Counted from the first letter of the stretch, positions 30,639 to 39,213 are shown. The stretch is 41,074 nt of DNA from an uncultured Prevotellaceae bacterium (GCA_937898675.1 CALEJB010000003.1:1-41074), one strand, 5' to 3'. Notes: generated by a model from the letters alone, not told the origin. Numbers and translations are program-made.

Positions 30639-33609
30639 CAAGAAATGGTATCAGGATATGAAAGACTATAGCGGATTCTTAAAAGAAATCGGGCGTGAAC
30701 TGCCCAAGGAGAGGATTTATACCGATGAGCTGCGGACCCTGGCATGGGGCACCGACGCGAGTTTTTACCGCTTGACGCCGCGCATTGTCGTGCGCGCCAA
30801 GGACGAGCGCGAGGTGTCGCTCATCGTCAGCGCTGCCGCCCGCCGTGGCCTGCCTTTCACCTTTCGCGCCGCGGGCACCTCGCTGTCGGGGCAGAGCGTG
30901 AGCGACAGCATCCTCATTGTGGCGGGCAAGCACTGGGAGCAGTACAGCATCGCCCCCGACGCCTCGGCCATCACCCTGCAGCCCGGCATCGTGGGCGAGA
31001 GGGTGAACCAAATTCTCAAGCCCCACGGACGCGTCTTTCCGCCTGACCCCGCGAGCATCGGCTCGGCGATGGTGGGCGGCATCGTCGCTAACAACGCTTC
31101 GGGCATGAATTGCGGCACACACGCCAACAGCGACCGCATGCTGGTGTCGGCGCGCCTGGTGCTGCCCGACGGCACCGTGCTGGACACGGGTGACGAGCGC
31201 AGCCGCGAGAGCTTCGCCCAATCACACCCCGATTTCATCAGCAAGATAGAGGCGCTGCGCGACCGCGTCCGTGCCAATCAGCCGCTGGCCGACCGCATCC
31301 GCAAGAAATACAGCATCAAGAATGTCACGGGCTTGAACCTCAGGCCGCTCATCGCCTATGACGACCCGTTTGACATCATTGCCCACAGCGTGGTGGGCAG
31401 CGAGGGCACGCTGGCCTTTATCAGCCAGGTGACCATGCGCACGCTGCGCGACTATCCGCACAAGGCCACTGCCATGCTCTATTTCCACACCATGCGCGAG
31501 AGTTGCGAGGCCGTGGTAGCGCTCAAGCAGCTCAAGGCCGGTGACGCCGACGTGGCCATGAGTGCCGAGGACCTGATGGTCAAGAGCGCCGAGATGCTCG
31601 ACTACCTGTCGCTGGCATCGGTCGATGACCCGGTTTACCTGCAGTACAAGAAGGATGTGGATGCCGGCAAAATCGACGGCGTTGAGCCCGGCGACTACCA
31701 TAACCTCACCGCCATCCTCACCGAGACCAAGGCGACCAGCCAGGACGACCTGCAGGCCCGCATAGCAGCCATCACGGCGGCGTTGGGGCGCTTTGATACC
31801 TATATCCCCGTTGCCTTCACCCAGGACCCCGCCGTCTATGGCAAGTACTGGGCCATCCGCTCGGGCATCTTCCCCAGCGTGGGCGGCGCGCGCCCCATCG
31901 GCACCTCGTGCCTCATCGAGGATGTGGCGTTCCCCGTCGAGGACCTGCCCGAGGCCACCGTCAAGCTGCAACGCCTCATTGCCGACCACGGCTACAACGA
32001 TGCCTGCATCTACGGCCACGCCTTTGAGGGCAACTACCACTTCATCCTCAACCAGTTGTTCAGCGACGAGAGCGAGGTGCAGCGCTATGCCCACATGATG
32101 CGCGACGTGGCGCGGCTGGTAGTCGAGGACTATGACGGCTCGCTCAAGGCCGAGCACGGCACGGGCCGCAACATGGCGCCGTTTGTCAAGTATGAGTGGG
32201 GCGACGAGGCTTTTGCCGCCATGCGGGAGTTGAAGGAAATCTTCGACCCCGGCTATCTGCTCAACCCCGGCGTTATCTTCAACGACGACCCCGACTGCTT
32301 TATCAGGCACTTCAAGCCGCTGCCCGAACTCAATGTGGAGCGCCCCGGCGACGACATGCCGCACGGCACCGCCCGCACCGCCATGCAGGGGGCTTGGGAG
32401 GCCAACAAGTGCATCGAGTGCGGATTTTGCGAGGTGAACTGCCTCACCTGCGGCTTGACGATTTCGTCGCGCCAGCGCATCGCCGTCAGGCGCGAAATCG
32501 CCCGGCTCCAGCAATCGGGCGCCGACAACGAGCGGCTGGCAGCGCTTGTCAAGCAATACAAATACTATGGCAACGAGACCTGCGCGGGCGATGGTTTGTG
32601 CTCCACGTCGTGCCCCATGGGCATCAATGTGGCGCACCTGACGCACCTCATCCGCCAGCAGGCGGCGCCCAGGGGCAGCATGGCCTATCGCTTGGGCGAC
32701 AGTGCCGCCAAGCATCTGGCGGGCGTGAAGGGCGCCCTGCGCGGCGTGCTGCGTGTGGCCAATCTGGGGCACACTGTGCTGGGCACCACGGCGATGAATG
32801 GCATCGCCCGCGGCATGCACAAGGCGGGCACGCCGCTGTGGACATCCGCCATGCCGCGAGCCGCGAGCCAGCCCAAGGAGGGCAGCGTGGGCAACGCCGG
32901 GCTGAAAGTCGTCTATTTCCCCTCGTGCATCAACCAGACGATGGGCGTGGCCAAGGGCGCGCCTGTCAAGAATACGCTTGTCGATGAGATGGTACAGTTG
33001 TGCCAAAAGGCTGGATACGAGGTAATTTTCCCCAAGGGGATGAAGAATATGTGCTGCGGCACCATCTGGGAGTCCAAGGGCATGCTCGACATCGCCGACC
33101 GCAAGACCGCCGAACTTGACGAGGCGCTGTGGCAGGCCAGCGAGCAGGGCAAGTGGCCCGTGCTGTGTGACCAGAGCCCCTGCCTGCACCGCATGCGACA
33201 GCGCATCACGCGCATGAAACTCTACGAGCCCGCCGAGTTCATCTGGACTTTCTTAAAGGACAGGCTCGTGTTCACGCCCATCGACCGCCGCGTCGCCCTG
33301 CATTTCACATGCTCGACGCGCGAAATGGGGCTTGTGCCAATCTTGACCGACCTGGCGCGCTTGTGCAGCAACAATGTGTTTATGCCCGAGGGCGTGGGTT
33401 GCTGCGGCTTTGCCGGCGACCGCGGATGGACCCATCCCGAGGTCAATGCCTGGGCGCTGCGCAAACTGCGCCGGCAACTCGCCGCGGACCGCATCGAGGC
33501 GGGCTACAGCAACAGCCGCACCTGCGAGGTGGGCCTGCAGACCAACGGCGGCGTGCCCTACCAGAGCATTGTCTATCTGGTCAACGAAGTCACGCGCCCT
33601 AAACAATAG
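30631..33609 (+). CDS. FAD-linked/Fe-S D-lactate dehydrogenase-like oxidoreductase (GlcD/GlcF/CCG fusion)
   Basis: The 992-residue protein joins three parts. Residues ~40-560 are an FAD-binding oxidase of the GlcD/Dld type (AAGTSLSGQSVSDSILI, PPDPASIGSAMVGGIVANNASGM, VVGSEGTLAFISQVT, EHGTGRNMAPFV). Residues ~590-665 carry two ferredoxin clusters (CIECGFCEVNC and CAGDGLCSTSCPMG). The C-terminus holds two cysteine-rich CCG domains (CCGTIWES near 807; GCCGFAGD near 923) as in GlcF and HdrB-type subunits. Such fusions oxidise D-lactate or other 2-hydroxy acids and pass electrons to quinone or another carrier. The start at 30631 overlaps the previous gene by 8 bases; an alternative ATG at 30658 has AGGA before it. 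Confidence 0.9.
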   Translation: MCDKKWYQDMKDYSGFLKEIGRELPKERIYTDELRTLAWGTDASFYRLTPRIVVRAKDEREVSLIVSAAARRGLPFTFRAAGTSLSGQSVSDSILIVAGKHWEQYSIAPDASAITLQPGIVGERVNQILKPHGRVFPPDPASIGSAMVGGIVANNASGMNCGTHANSDRMLVSARLVLPDGTVLDTGDERSRESFAQSHPDFISKIEALRDRVRANQPLADRIRKKYSIKNVTGLNLRPLIAYDDPFDIIAHSVVGSEGTLAFISQVTMRTLRDYPHKATAMLYFHTMRESCEAVVALKQLKAGDADVAMSAEDLMVKSAEMLDYLSLASVDDPVYLQYKKDVDAGKIDGVEPGDYHNLTAILTETKATSQDDLQARIAAITAALGRFDTYIPVAFTQDPAVYGKYWAIRSGIFPSVGGARPIGTSCLIEDVAFPVEDLPEATVKLQRLIADHGYNDACIYGHAFEGNYHFILNQLFSDESEVQRYAHMMRDVARLVVEDYDGSLKAEHGTGRNMAPFVKYEWGDEAFAAMRELKEIFDPGYLLNPGVIFNDDPDCFIRHFKPLPELNVERPGDDMPHGTARTAMQGAWEANKCIECGFCEVNCLTCGLTISSRQRIAVRREIARLQQSGADNERLAALVKQYKYYGNETCAGDGLCSTSCPMGINVAHLTHLIRQQAAPRGSMAYRLGDSAAKHLAGVKGALRGVLRVANLGHTVLGTTAMNGIARGMHKAGTPLWTSAMPRAASQPKEGSVGNAGLKVVYFPSCINQTMGVAKGAPVKNTLVDEMVQLCQKAGYEVIFPKGMKNMCCGTIWESKGMLDIADRKTAELDEALWQASEQGKWPVLCDQSPCLHRMRQRITRMKLYEPAEFIWTFLKDRLVFTPIDRRVALHFTCSTREMGLVPILTDLARLCSNNVFMPEGVGCCGFAGDRGWTHPEVNAWALRKLRRQLAADRIEAGYSNSRTCEVGLQTNGGVPYQSIVYLVNEVTRPKQ

Positions 33610-33654
33610 GGTAGAGGATAAGTGATAATGCCAGTGCCATGCCGCATTCGCTGG

Positions 33655-33736
33655 CCGGGGTTAAGCGAGCCACATGCGAGCGCGGCCCCCGGATAAACAC
33701 CCTCCCGTGAGGTGCGGGCTGAAAGCCCGCGATTTA
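33655..33736 (+). repeat. Dispersed intergenic repeat family 2, copy 2
   Basis: From CCGGGGTTAAGCGAGCC to GTGCGGGCTGAAAGCCCGCG then ATTTA it aligns with the minus strand of 12401-12481 over 82 bases, with most differences in the middle. Here the core GCGGGCTgaAAGCCCGC is a perfect hairpin, which may also end the upstream transcript. Confidence 0.8.
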
Positions 33737-33759
33737 TACGCTATATCAAAATAATCCCC

Positions 33760-33767
33760 TAACTTTG
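33760..33767 (+). promoter_or_regulatory. Bacteroidota -7 box (TAACTTTG)
   Basis: TAACTTTG ends 9 bases before ATG 33777; the leader would be very short. Confidence 0.65.
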
Positions 33768-33776
33768 CAAGAAAAT

Positions 33777-34757
33777 ATGATAACGGGCAGAGACATATAT
33801 GTTTGGAAAACACTGGGGGCGTGCCTGATTGTGCTGATGCTGATGCCGTTGGGGCATGCGCTGGTGATTTTGATGGAACATGCGCTCAGTCCTGCCGCAT
33901 TGCATTATTCGGCCTTTGCCATGGGCTTTGTCGGTCTTGCCGTTACGCTCGCCGGGGTGTTTGTCAAGGGCGACACCCGCCAGACCTGCTTTGGCCTCGC
34001 GGGCTCGATGCTGTTTTGGATGGGCTGGGTGGAGTTCCTGCTGGCCTATTATGCCGAGCGCTATGGCGTGCATTGCGACCTTGTGGGCAGCGGTGTCGTG
34101 CAGACCGTCACCCAGTATGTGGACGGCATGGCCGTGAACCGCTCGTTCACCATCGACGGCACGCCGCTTGAGGCATTTTCTCGCCAGGAGATTAAGGCCT
34201 TGCGCGGTTCCCGGCCAGAGTACCTCATCATGCCCGCCACATTTGGCATGTGGATGATGTGCGTGGTGATATGCGCGTTTTGCACCAGGCATGGTTGCGC
34301 TTTCATGAACTGGCTGCAGCGCCGCTGCGGGGCGAAAAATCTGGTGGAACTGCGCCCGATGGCGCATCACTCGAGCATCATCGTGTTCATGGAGTGGAAT
34401 GTGCTGATGTGGGGCTTGTACTTGTTGTTGATGTTCTGCTACGACCCTGTGTTCTTGGGCGACCGCCATCCGGTGACCTATGCTGTCGCCGTCGCTTGTC
34501 TCATCGCCTCGGTGCTGCTGTTCAAGCGGCAACTGCACATCGCCTCGTGGGGCGCCAGCATCCGCATGGCCCTTGTTGCGGTACTCGTCTTTTGGACTTT
34601 TGTCGAGGTGATGGCGCGCAATGGATTCTTCAAAGAGGCATGGGTGGATCCTGTGAACCATGTTTGGGAGATGGCGATTGTCGTGGCGGTGATAGTGGCG
34701 GCGGCGGGTGCCTGCTGGATGCACGGCGTCTGCCGCAAGGCTAAAAACGACAAGTGA
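33777..34757 (+). CDS. Polytopic membrane protein of unknown function
   Basis: The 326-residue protein has about eight hydrophobic helices: four in residues 10-95 (TLGACLIVLMLMPLGHALVILM and following), a soluble loop at ~100-150 (GMAVNRSFTIDGTPLEAFSR), and four more at ~155-320. The loop carries no motif I recognise. Basic residues near helix ends suggest an inner-membrane protein. ATG 33777 was chosen because an upstream TTG (33765) lies inside the promoter box. It stands alone between a dispersed repeat and the cobalamin riboswitch. No function is assigned. Confidence 0.72.
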   Translation: MITGRDIYVWKTLGACLIVLMLMPLGHALVILMEHALSPAALHYSAFAMGFVGLAVTLAGVFVKGDTRQTCFGLAGSMLFWMGWVEFLLAYYAERYGVHCDLVGSGVVQTVTQYVDGMAVNRSFTIDGTPLEAFSRQEIKALRGSRPEYLIMPATFGMWMMCVVICAFCTRHGCAFMNWLQRRCGAKNLVELRPMAHHSSIIVFMEWNVLMWGLYLLLMFCYDPVFLGDRHPVTYAVAVACLIASVLLFKRQLHIASWGASIRMALVAVLVFWTFVEVMARNGFFKEAWVDPVNHVWEMAIVVAVIVAAAGACWMHGVCRKAKNDK

Positions 34758-34845
34758 CCATCAGTCTAATGATGGTGAACATGCGATATATCCAATCAGT
34801 TAGAATTTTTTCGTTGTCATGCTCTCCCTAATGGGAAATTTATAG

Positions 34846-34853
34846 TACCTTTG
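34846..34853 (+). promoter_or_regulatory. Bacteroidota -7 box (TACCTTTG) for the B12-controlled gene
   Basis: TACCTTTG lies about 15 bases before the riboswitch aptamer, which places transcription start just before it. Confidence 0.75.
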
Positions 34854-34867
34854 CGGAGATAAAAATC

Positions 34868-35070
34868 GTGTTGAGGTTTCGGGCGGTTGTATGGACCGCC
34901 GGAATTAATAGGGAATCAGGTGTAAATCCTGGACAGTACCCGCTGCTGTAACTCCCCACGACACATCGCGCGGCAAGCATGCCACTGGTCAGCAAGCGCC
35001 CCTCAAGGCTCTGCATCATCACCGGGAAGGCCGCCAGCGTGATGCGGGAGAAGTCAGAAGACCTGCCTTG
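34868..35070 (+). promoter_or_regulatory. Cobalamin (adenosylcobalamin-type) riboswitch aptamer
   Basis: Conserved cobalamin-aptamer blocks occur in order: GGGAATCAGGTGTAAATCC near 34910-34929, ACAGTACCCGCTGCTGTAA near 34933-34951, the B12-box GCCACTG at 34981-34987, GGGAAGG at 35024-35030 and GTCAGAAGACCTGCC at 35052-35066. A long leader of about 200 bases (35071-35272) separates it from the DUF4465 gene. This leader contains strands complementary to the aptamer periphery (see findings). High B12 should repress the gene. Confidence 0.95.
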
Positions 35071-35272
35071 GCACCGCCAACATGTTCGTGGTTCACGCGG
35101 CACTTGAACCCTGGCGAAGTTGATGATGCAGAGCAGCAATCCCTTGCATGCTTGACATTTTCTTCCCGCGCTAATGTGGATGCCGCCCCTTGCTCTGCAA
35201 CGGGCCAATCCATGTCGCCTGAATTCACCGAAAAAGAGATTTTTCGTGAAGTTTAACTTTAATATCAATGTA
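35071..35272 (+). promoter_or_regulatory. Expression platform of the cobalamin riboswitch
   Basis: TGATGATGCAGAGC (35121-35134) is exactly complementary to GCTCTGCATCATCA (35008-35021) in a peripheral arm of the aptamer. The overlapping TGCAGAGCA (35127-35135) is also exactly complementary to TGCTCTGCA (35191-35199). The two pairings exclude each other, as expected for a genetic switch. No T-run terminator is seen, so the output may be translational. Confidence 0.6.
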
Positions 35273-36268
35273 ATGATGATGAAAAGAATTTTGACTTTTG
35301 CAACCGCAGCCCTGCTGGCAGTGACCGCTTGGGCCGATGTGATTACCCTGGACTTGGACAAGCCCGTCAATCCCGCTGTGCTCGAATTTGCCGACAACGG
35401 CGTGTGGGCCGATGCCTACGGCGAGGACTGCATGTGGCTGCAGTTTGGCGACGAGGCGGGTACCGTCAACCTGTCGCACCTCATCGGCGGCACATCGTGG
35501 GGCGGGGTGTATTGGGACGGATTCATGCCCGCCAGGGGCGGTGACCGCAACGACTACAGCGAGGGCGCCGACGGCAAGACGTGGTACACCGAGTTTGCCG
35601 GGTGCATGGCGGGCGGCGGTGTCAGGACCGACGAGGCTGGCGTTATCGTGCTCAACGGGGACGGCACGGCCCAGGCCGATGCCGACAAGGCCTATATCGT
35701 GGGATTCTGGGGCTTCTTCGGCGGCGAACAGACCAACCAGGTGAGGCTGGCGCGCGGCGGCGAGGAGCGGGCGTTTGAGCCCGTGGGCGTGTATGTGTGC
35801 AACGCCCCGTGGACCTACTACACCTCGCAGCACGGGTGGCTGTCGTCGCGCGCGTTTGTCGAGGGCGACCACATCGACCTGAATGCTGTGGGCGTGGCCA
35901 GGGACGGCTCCGAGAGGACCGCGAGCGTCAAACTGATGGACTACAGCGGCGGCGCGCTCAAGGCGCTCAACGAGTGGACCTATATGGACTTGTCGTCGCT
36001 GGGCGAGGTGACATCGGTGTATTTTACCGTGACCTCGACCGACGTGGGGGAGTATGGCATCAATAGCGCTAACTACTTTTGCCTCGACAAGTTCCAGGCG
36101 CGCGAGGCCGATGCCGGCGTGACGGCGGTGGCGGCCGACAGGCAAGCGGTGAGCGTGAAATATGTCAACCTGGCCGGCCAGCAGAGCGATGTCCCGTTCA
36201 GCGGCATGAACATTGTGACCGTCACCTACAGCGATGGCACGGTGAACACCGCCAAGGTGATGAGGTGA
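35273..36268 (+). CDS. B12-riboswitch-controlled secreted DUF4465 protein (candidate cobalamin-binding, BtuH-like)
   Basis: The 331-residue protein starts with a signal peptide (MMKRILTFATAALLAVTAWA; ATG at 35273, 35276 or 35279) and is followed by a beta-sandwich-type domain with the DUF4465 landmarks: ADAYGEDCMWLQFGD, GGTSWGGVYWDGFMPA, a GFWGFFGGEQ segment, GVYVCNAPWTYY and the NSANYFCLDKFQAR end. DUF4465 proteins recur in Bacteroidales B12 loci, and some (BtuH) have been reported to bind cobalamin at the cell surface; I rely on memory for that link. Unlike a lipoprotein it has no lipobox. It ends in a VKYVNLAGQ ... GMNIVTVTYSDG tail resembling a type IX sorting domain. No BtuB, BtuF or BtuCD gene is adjacent. 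A terminator follows at 36313. Confidence 0.85.
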   Translation: MMMKRILTFATAALLAVTAWADVITLDLDKPVNPAVLEFADNGVWADAYGEDCMWLQFGDEAGTVNLSHLIGGTSWGGVYWDGFMPARGGDRNDYSEGADGKTWYTEFAGCMAGGGVRTDEAGVIVLNGDGTAQADADKAYIVGFWGFFGGEQTNQVRLARGGEERAFEPVGVYVCNAPWTYYTSQHGWLSSRAFVEGDHIDLNAVGVARDGSERTASVKLMDYSGGALKALNEWTYMDLSSLGEVTSVYFTVTSTDVGEYGINSANYFCLDKFQAREADAGVTAVAADRQAVSVKYVNLAGQQSDVPFSGMNIVTVTYSDGTVNTAKVMR

Positions 36269-36312
36269 TGAGAGGCGTTTGATATTGAGAACGACGAAAT
36301 GTTTTTTGAATT

Positions 36313-36340
36313 GGCATCCGCAACAGGGTGCCTTTTCTTT
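36313..36340 (+). terminator. Terminator of the DUF4465 gene
   Basis: GGCATCC (36313-36319) pairs with GGGTGCC (36326-36332, one G-T pair) with a 6-base loop, followed by TTTTCTTT. Confidence 0.85.
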
Positions 36341-36379
36341 GTATTATCACACTACCGAAAACAGCAGTTTTGTTTTACC

Positions 36380-36398
36380 TTAATAATATAATTATTAA
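36380..36398. promoter_or_regulatory. AT-rich palindrome upstream of topA
   Basis: TTAATAAT (36380-36387) and ATTATTAA (36391-36398) are perfect inverted copies 3 bases apart, in the region before the topA promoter. It could be a protein-binding site; nothing else supports this. Confidence 0.35.
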
Positions 36399-36455
36399 AA
36401 TAGGTGGCGGGCAAAAAAAAAGGCGTGGCGGTGTGCCGATTTCAAATTATTGCCT

Positions 36456-36463
36456 TACCTTTG
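36456..36463 (+). promoter_or_regulatory. Bacteroidota -7 box (TACCTTTG) for topA
   Basis: TACCTTTG lies 61 bases before ATG 36525. Confidence 0.75.
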
Positions 36464-36484
36464 CACCCGATTTTTGAAACATAC

Positions 36485-36512
36485 ACCTTATTATAAGGTA
36501 TAGCATAAGGAG
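36485..36512 (+). promoter_or_regulatory. topA ribosome binding site with potential occluding pairing
   Basis: AAGGAG (36507-36512) is a strong ribosome site, uncommon in this window. CCTTAT (36486-36491) upstream can pair with ATAAGG at 36505-36510, covering the site, or fold locally around ACCTTATTATAAGGT. Such pairing could modulate translation. Confidence 0.45.
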
Positions 36513-36524
36513 AAAAAAGTAAAT

Positions 36525-38876
36525 ATGGCAAAGAATTTAGTTATCGTCGAGTCTCCGGCCAAGGCCAAGACCATCCAGAAGTTTTTGGGCAGTGATTATA
36601 ATGTGATGTCGAGTTTTGGACACATCCGCGACCTGCACAAGAAGGACTTCAGCATCGACGTTGAGCACGGCTTCAAGCCCCTGTATGAAATTCCCGAGGA
36701 TAAAGTTGACCAGGTCAAGAAACTCAAGGCCGAAGCCGCCAAGGCCGACGTGGTGTGGCTCGCCAGTGATGAAGACCGCGAGGGAGAGGCCATCGCATGG
36801 CACTTGTTTGAGGTGCTGGGGCTCAAGCCCGAGGACACGCGCCGCATCGTGTTCCACGAGATTACCGAGCCCGCTATCCTCGAGGCCATCAAGCACCCGC
36901 GCGGCATCGACATCAACCTGGTTGACGCCCAGCAGGCGCGCCGCGTGCTGGACCGCATCGTGGGCTTTGAACTGTCGCCCGTGCTGTGGCGCAAGATTAT
37001 GCCGGGACTCTCGGCCGGCCGCGTCCAGAGCGTGGCTGTGCGCCTTGTCGCCGAGCGCGAGAAGGAAATCAAGGCTTTCAAGAGCGAGCCCTATTACCGT
37101 GTGTCGGCACAGTTTGCTGGCGACGGGGAATTCCAGGCCGAACTGAACAAGCACCTTGCCAGCCATGACGACGCCCAGGCGTTTCTTGAGCACTGCATGG
37201 GCGCCGAATTCCAGGTCAAGGACGTGACCGTGAAGCCGCTCAAGCGCACCCCGGCTCCTCCCTTTACCACCAGCACACTGCAGCAGGAGGCCGCCCGCAA
37301 GTTGGGACTGTCCGTCAAGCAGACCATGAGGCTCGCGCAGCGGCTGTATGAGGAAGGTCTCATCACCTATATGCGTACCGACTCGGTGAACCTGAGCAAC
37401 CTGGCGCTGAACACCATCAGCAAGGAAATCAAGGAGAACATCGGCGAACAGTACCTCAAGGTGCGCCGCTACCGCACGACCAGCAAGGGCGCGCAGGAGG
37501 CTCACGAGGCCATACGCCCGACATATATCGCCAACCACACCATCACCGGCACCGCCCAGGAGAAGAAATTGTATGACCTCATCTGGAAACGCACCATTGC
37601 GTCGCAGATGGCCGATGCCGAACTCGAGAAGACGACGGCCAACATTGCCGTGTCGGGCCGACGCGAGATGTTCGTGGCCGAGGGAGAGGTGGTGAAGTTT
37701 GACGGTTTCCTCAAGGTCTATTTCGAGAGCACCGATGACAATAACGAGGGCAAGCAGCCCCAATTGGACCTGCACACCCTGCCCCAGGTTGTCAAGGGCG
37801 AACTGCTGCGCAATGTGTCAATGACAGCCATGCAACGCTTTACCCAGCAGCCCAACCGCTACAGCGAGGCATCCCTTGTGCGCCGTCTGGAGGAATTGGG
37901 CATCGGCCGTCCTTCGACCTATGCGCCCATCATCTCCACCATCCAGGACCGCAACTATGTCGAGAAGGGTGAGGACAAGGGACAGAAACGTGAGTATGAG
38001 GTGATGACGCTCATGAACGGGCGCATTGCCGCCGGCAAGAAGAGCGAACTCTTCGGCATGGAGAAGGGCAAACTCATCCCCACCGACATCGGTATGGTCG
38101 TCAACGACTTCCTCGTGAAGTATTTCCCCGCCATCATGGACTATAATTTCACGGCCAAGGTCGAGAACGAGTTCGATGAGGTGGCACAGGGCAATGTGGA
38201 ATGGAACAAGGAAATCGCCGACTTCTATGGCACTTTCCATCCCAGCATCGACGAGGTTTCATCGTTGCGCCTCGAGCGCAAGGTGGGTGAGCGCGAGCTG
38301 GGCGTGGACCCCGCCACGGGGCTTCCCGTGATGGTCAAGATTGGCCGATATGGCCCCCTGGTGCAGATGGGCAGCGCCGACAACGTGAACAAGCCGCGCT
38401 TTGCCTCGCTGCAAAAGGGGCAGAGCATCGAGACGCTCACCCTCGAGGAGGCGCTCAAACTCTTTGAACTGCCGCGCAATCTGGGCGAGTTTGAGGGTGC
38501 CGAGGTGACCATCGGAGTGGGACACTACGGTCCCTACGTGAAGCACAACGGCAAGTATGCTTCCATCCCCAAGGAGTTCTCGCCCACGGCCATCTCCCTG
38601 GACGAGGCTGTCGGCATCATCATGGCACAGCGCGAGGCCGATGCCAAGAAGGTGCTCAAGACCTTTGACGAGGAACCCGACTTGAAGGTGCTCAACGGAC
38701 GCTACGGGCCATATATCGTGTACAAGAAGCAGAACGTGAAAATCCCCAAGGGCATGGATGCCGCAAGCCTCACGCTTGAGCAGTGCCGCGAAATCGTTTC
38801 GGACGAGGCTAACATTTCCAAGGGTACAGCGCGCCGCCGCACCACCAAAACCAAGAAAACGGCTGCAAAGAAATAA
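36525..38876 (+). CDS. topA: DNA topoisomerase I (type IA)
   Basis: The 783-residue protein starts NLVIVESPAKAKTIQKFLG (TOPRIM) with the SFGHIRDL and acidic SDEDREGEAIAWHL motif near residue 82, then the type IA core with the active-site Tyr near residue 282 (GLITYMRTDSVNLS) and VRRLEELGIGRPSTYAPII near 455. The C-terminus has repeated topoisomerase C-terminal units (YGPYVKHNGKYASIPKEF; GRYGPYIVYKKQNVKIPKGM) and a basic tail (RRRTTKTKKTAAKK) rather than zinc ribbons, as is usual in Bacteroidota. It relaxes negative supercoils in the cytosol. Own promoter, own terminator at 38898-38935. Confidence 0.97.
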   Translation: MAKNLVIVESPAKAKTIQKFLGSDYNVMSSFGHIRDLHKKDFSIDVEHGFKPLYEIPEDKVDQVKKLKAEAAKADVVWLASDEDREGEAIAWHLFEVLGLKPEDTRRIVFHEITEPAILEAIKHPRGIDINLVDAQQARRVLDRIVGFELSPVLWRKIMPGLSAGRVQSVAVRLVAEREKEIKAFKSEPYYRVSAQFAGDGEFQAELNKHLASHDDAQAFLEHCMGAEFQVKDVTVKPLKRTPAPPFTTSTLQQEAARKLGLSVKQTMRLAQRLYEEGLITYMRTDSVNLSNLALNTISKEIKENIGEQYLKVRRYRTTSKGAQEAHEAIRPTYIANHTITGTAQEKKLYDLIWKRTIASQMADAELEKTTANIAVSGRREMFVAEGEVVKFDGFLKVYFESTDDNNEGKQPQLDLHTLPQVVKGELLRNVSMTAMQRFTQQPNRYSEASLVRRLEELGIGRPSTYAPIISTIQDRNYVEKGEDKGQKREYEVMTLMNGRIAAGKKSELFGMEKGKLIPTDIGMVVNDFLVKYFPAIMDYNFTAKVENEFDEVAQGNVEWNKEIADFYGTFHPSIDEVSSLRLERKVGERELGVDPATGLPVMVKIGRYGPLVQMGSADNVNKPRFASLQKGQSIETLTLEEALKLFELPRNLGEFEGAEVTIGVGHYGPYVKHNGKYASIPKEFSPTAISLDEAVGIIMAQREADAKKVLKTFDEEPDLKVLNGRYGPYIVYKKQNVKIPKGMDAASLTLEQCREIVSDEANISKGTARRRTTKTKKTAAKK

Positions 38877-38897
38877 TCATATCTAAAGCAACGCTTT

Positions 38898-38935
38898 AAG
38901 CTGCCATTGATAACAAAATCTATGGCAGCTTTTTA
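38898..38935 (+). terminator. Terminator of topA
   Basis: AAGCTGCCAT (38898-38907) and ATGGCAGCTT (38922-38931) form a 10-bp stem followed by a T run. Confidence 0.92.
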
Positions 38936-39213
38936 TGTCTATAAAAGTGATATTTATTGAAAGAAAAACCAATATTTTTTATGAAATAATTTGCGTTTTT
39001 GGACCCGTATTCAAAAAAAACATAGTAATTTTACCGACTGAGAGCATAAAATCGGCCTTTTCATGCCGAAATTATTGCAGGATAAATTTTATATCTTTCT
39101 GTAAAACAAACCATTCGATATATAGTATTAAAGTAAAGATATAAATTATGGAGCAGTGGCTCCTTTGGATAGAATAATGTAAAACAAACCAATACTAAAA
39201 ATTACGAGGAATT
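38936..39213. other. AT-rich intergenic leader region with duplicated 14-mer
   Basis: No gene with credible codon use is seen. TGTAAAACAAACCA occurs at 39100-39113 and again at 39178-39191. Each copy lies shortly after a promoter-like box (TATCTTTC near 39093; TCCTTTGG near 39161). A small hairpin GGAGCagtgGCTCC (39150-39163) with TTT lies between them. Confidence 0.5.

Noticed and set aside
31222..33189. 655-codon leftward open frame opposite the dehydrogenase
   Set aside because: Antisense shadow of a gene with clear FAD and Fe-S motifs.
34868..36268. The unit as part of a full B12 transport locus
   Set aside because: No BtuB, BtuG, BtuF or BtuCD-like gene is present in the window.
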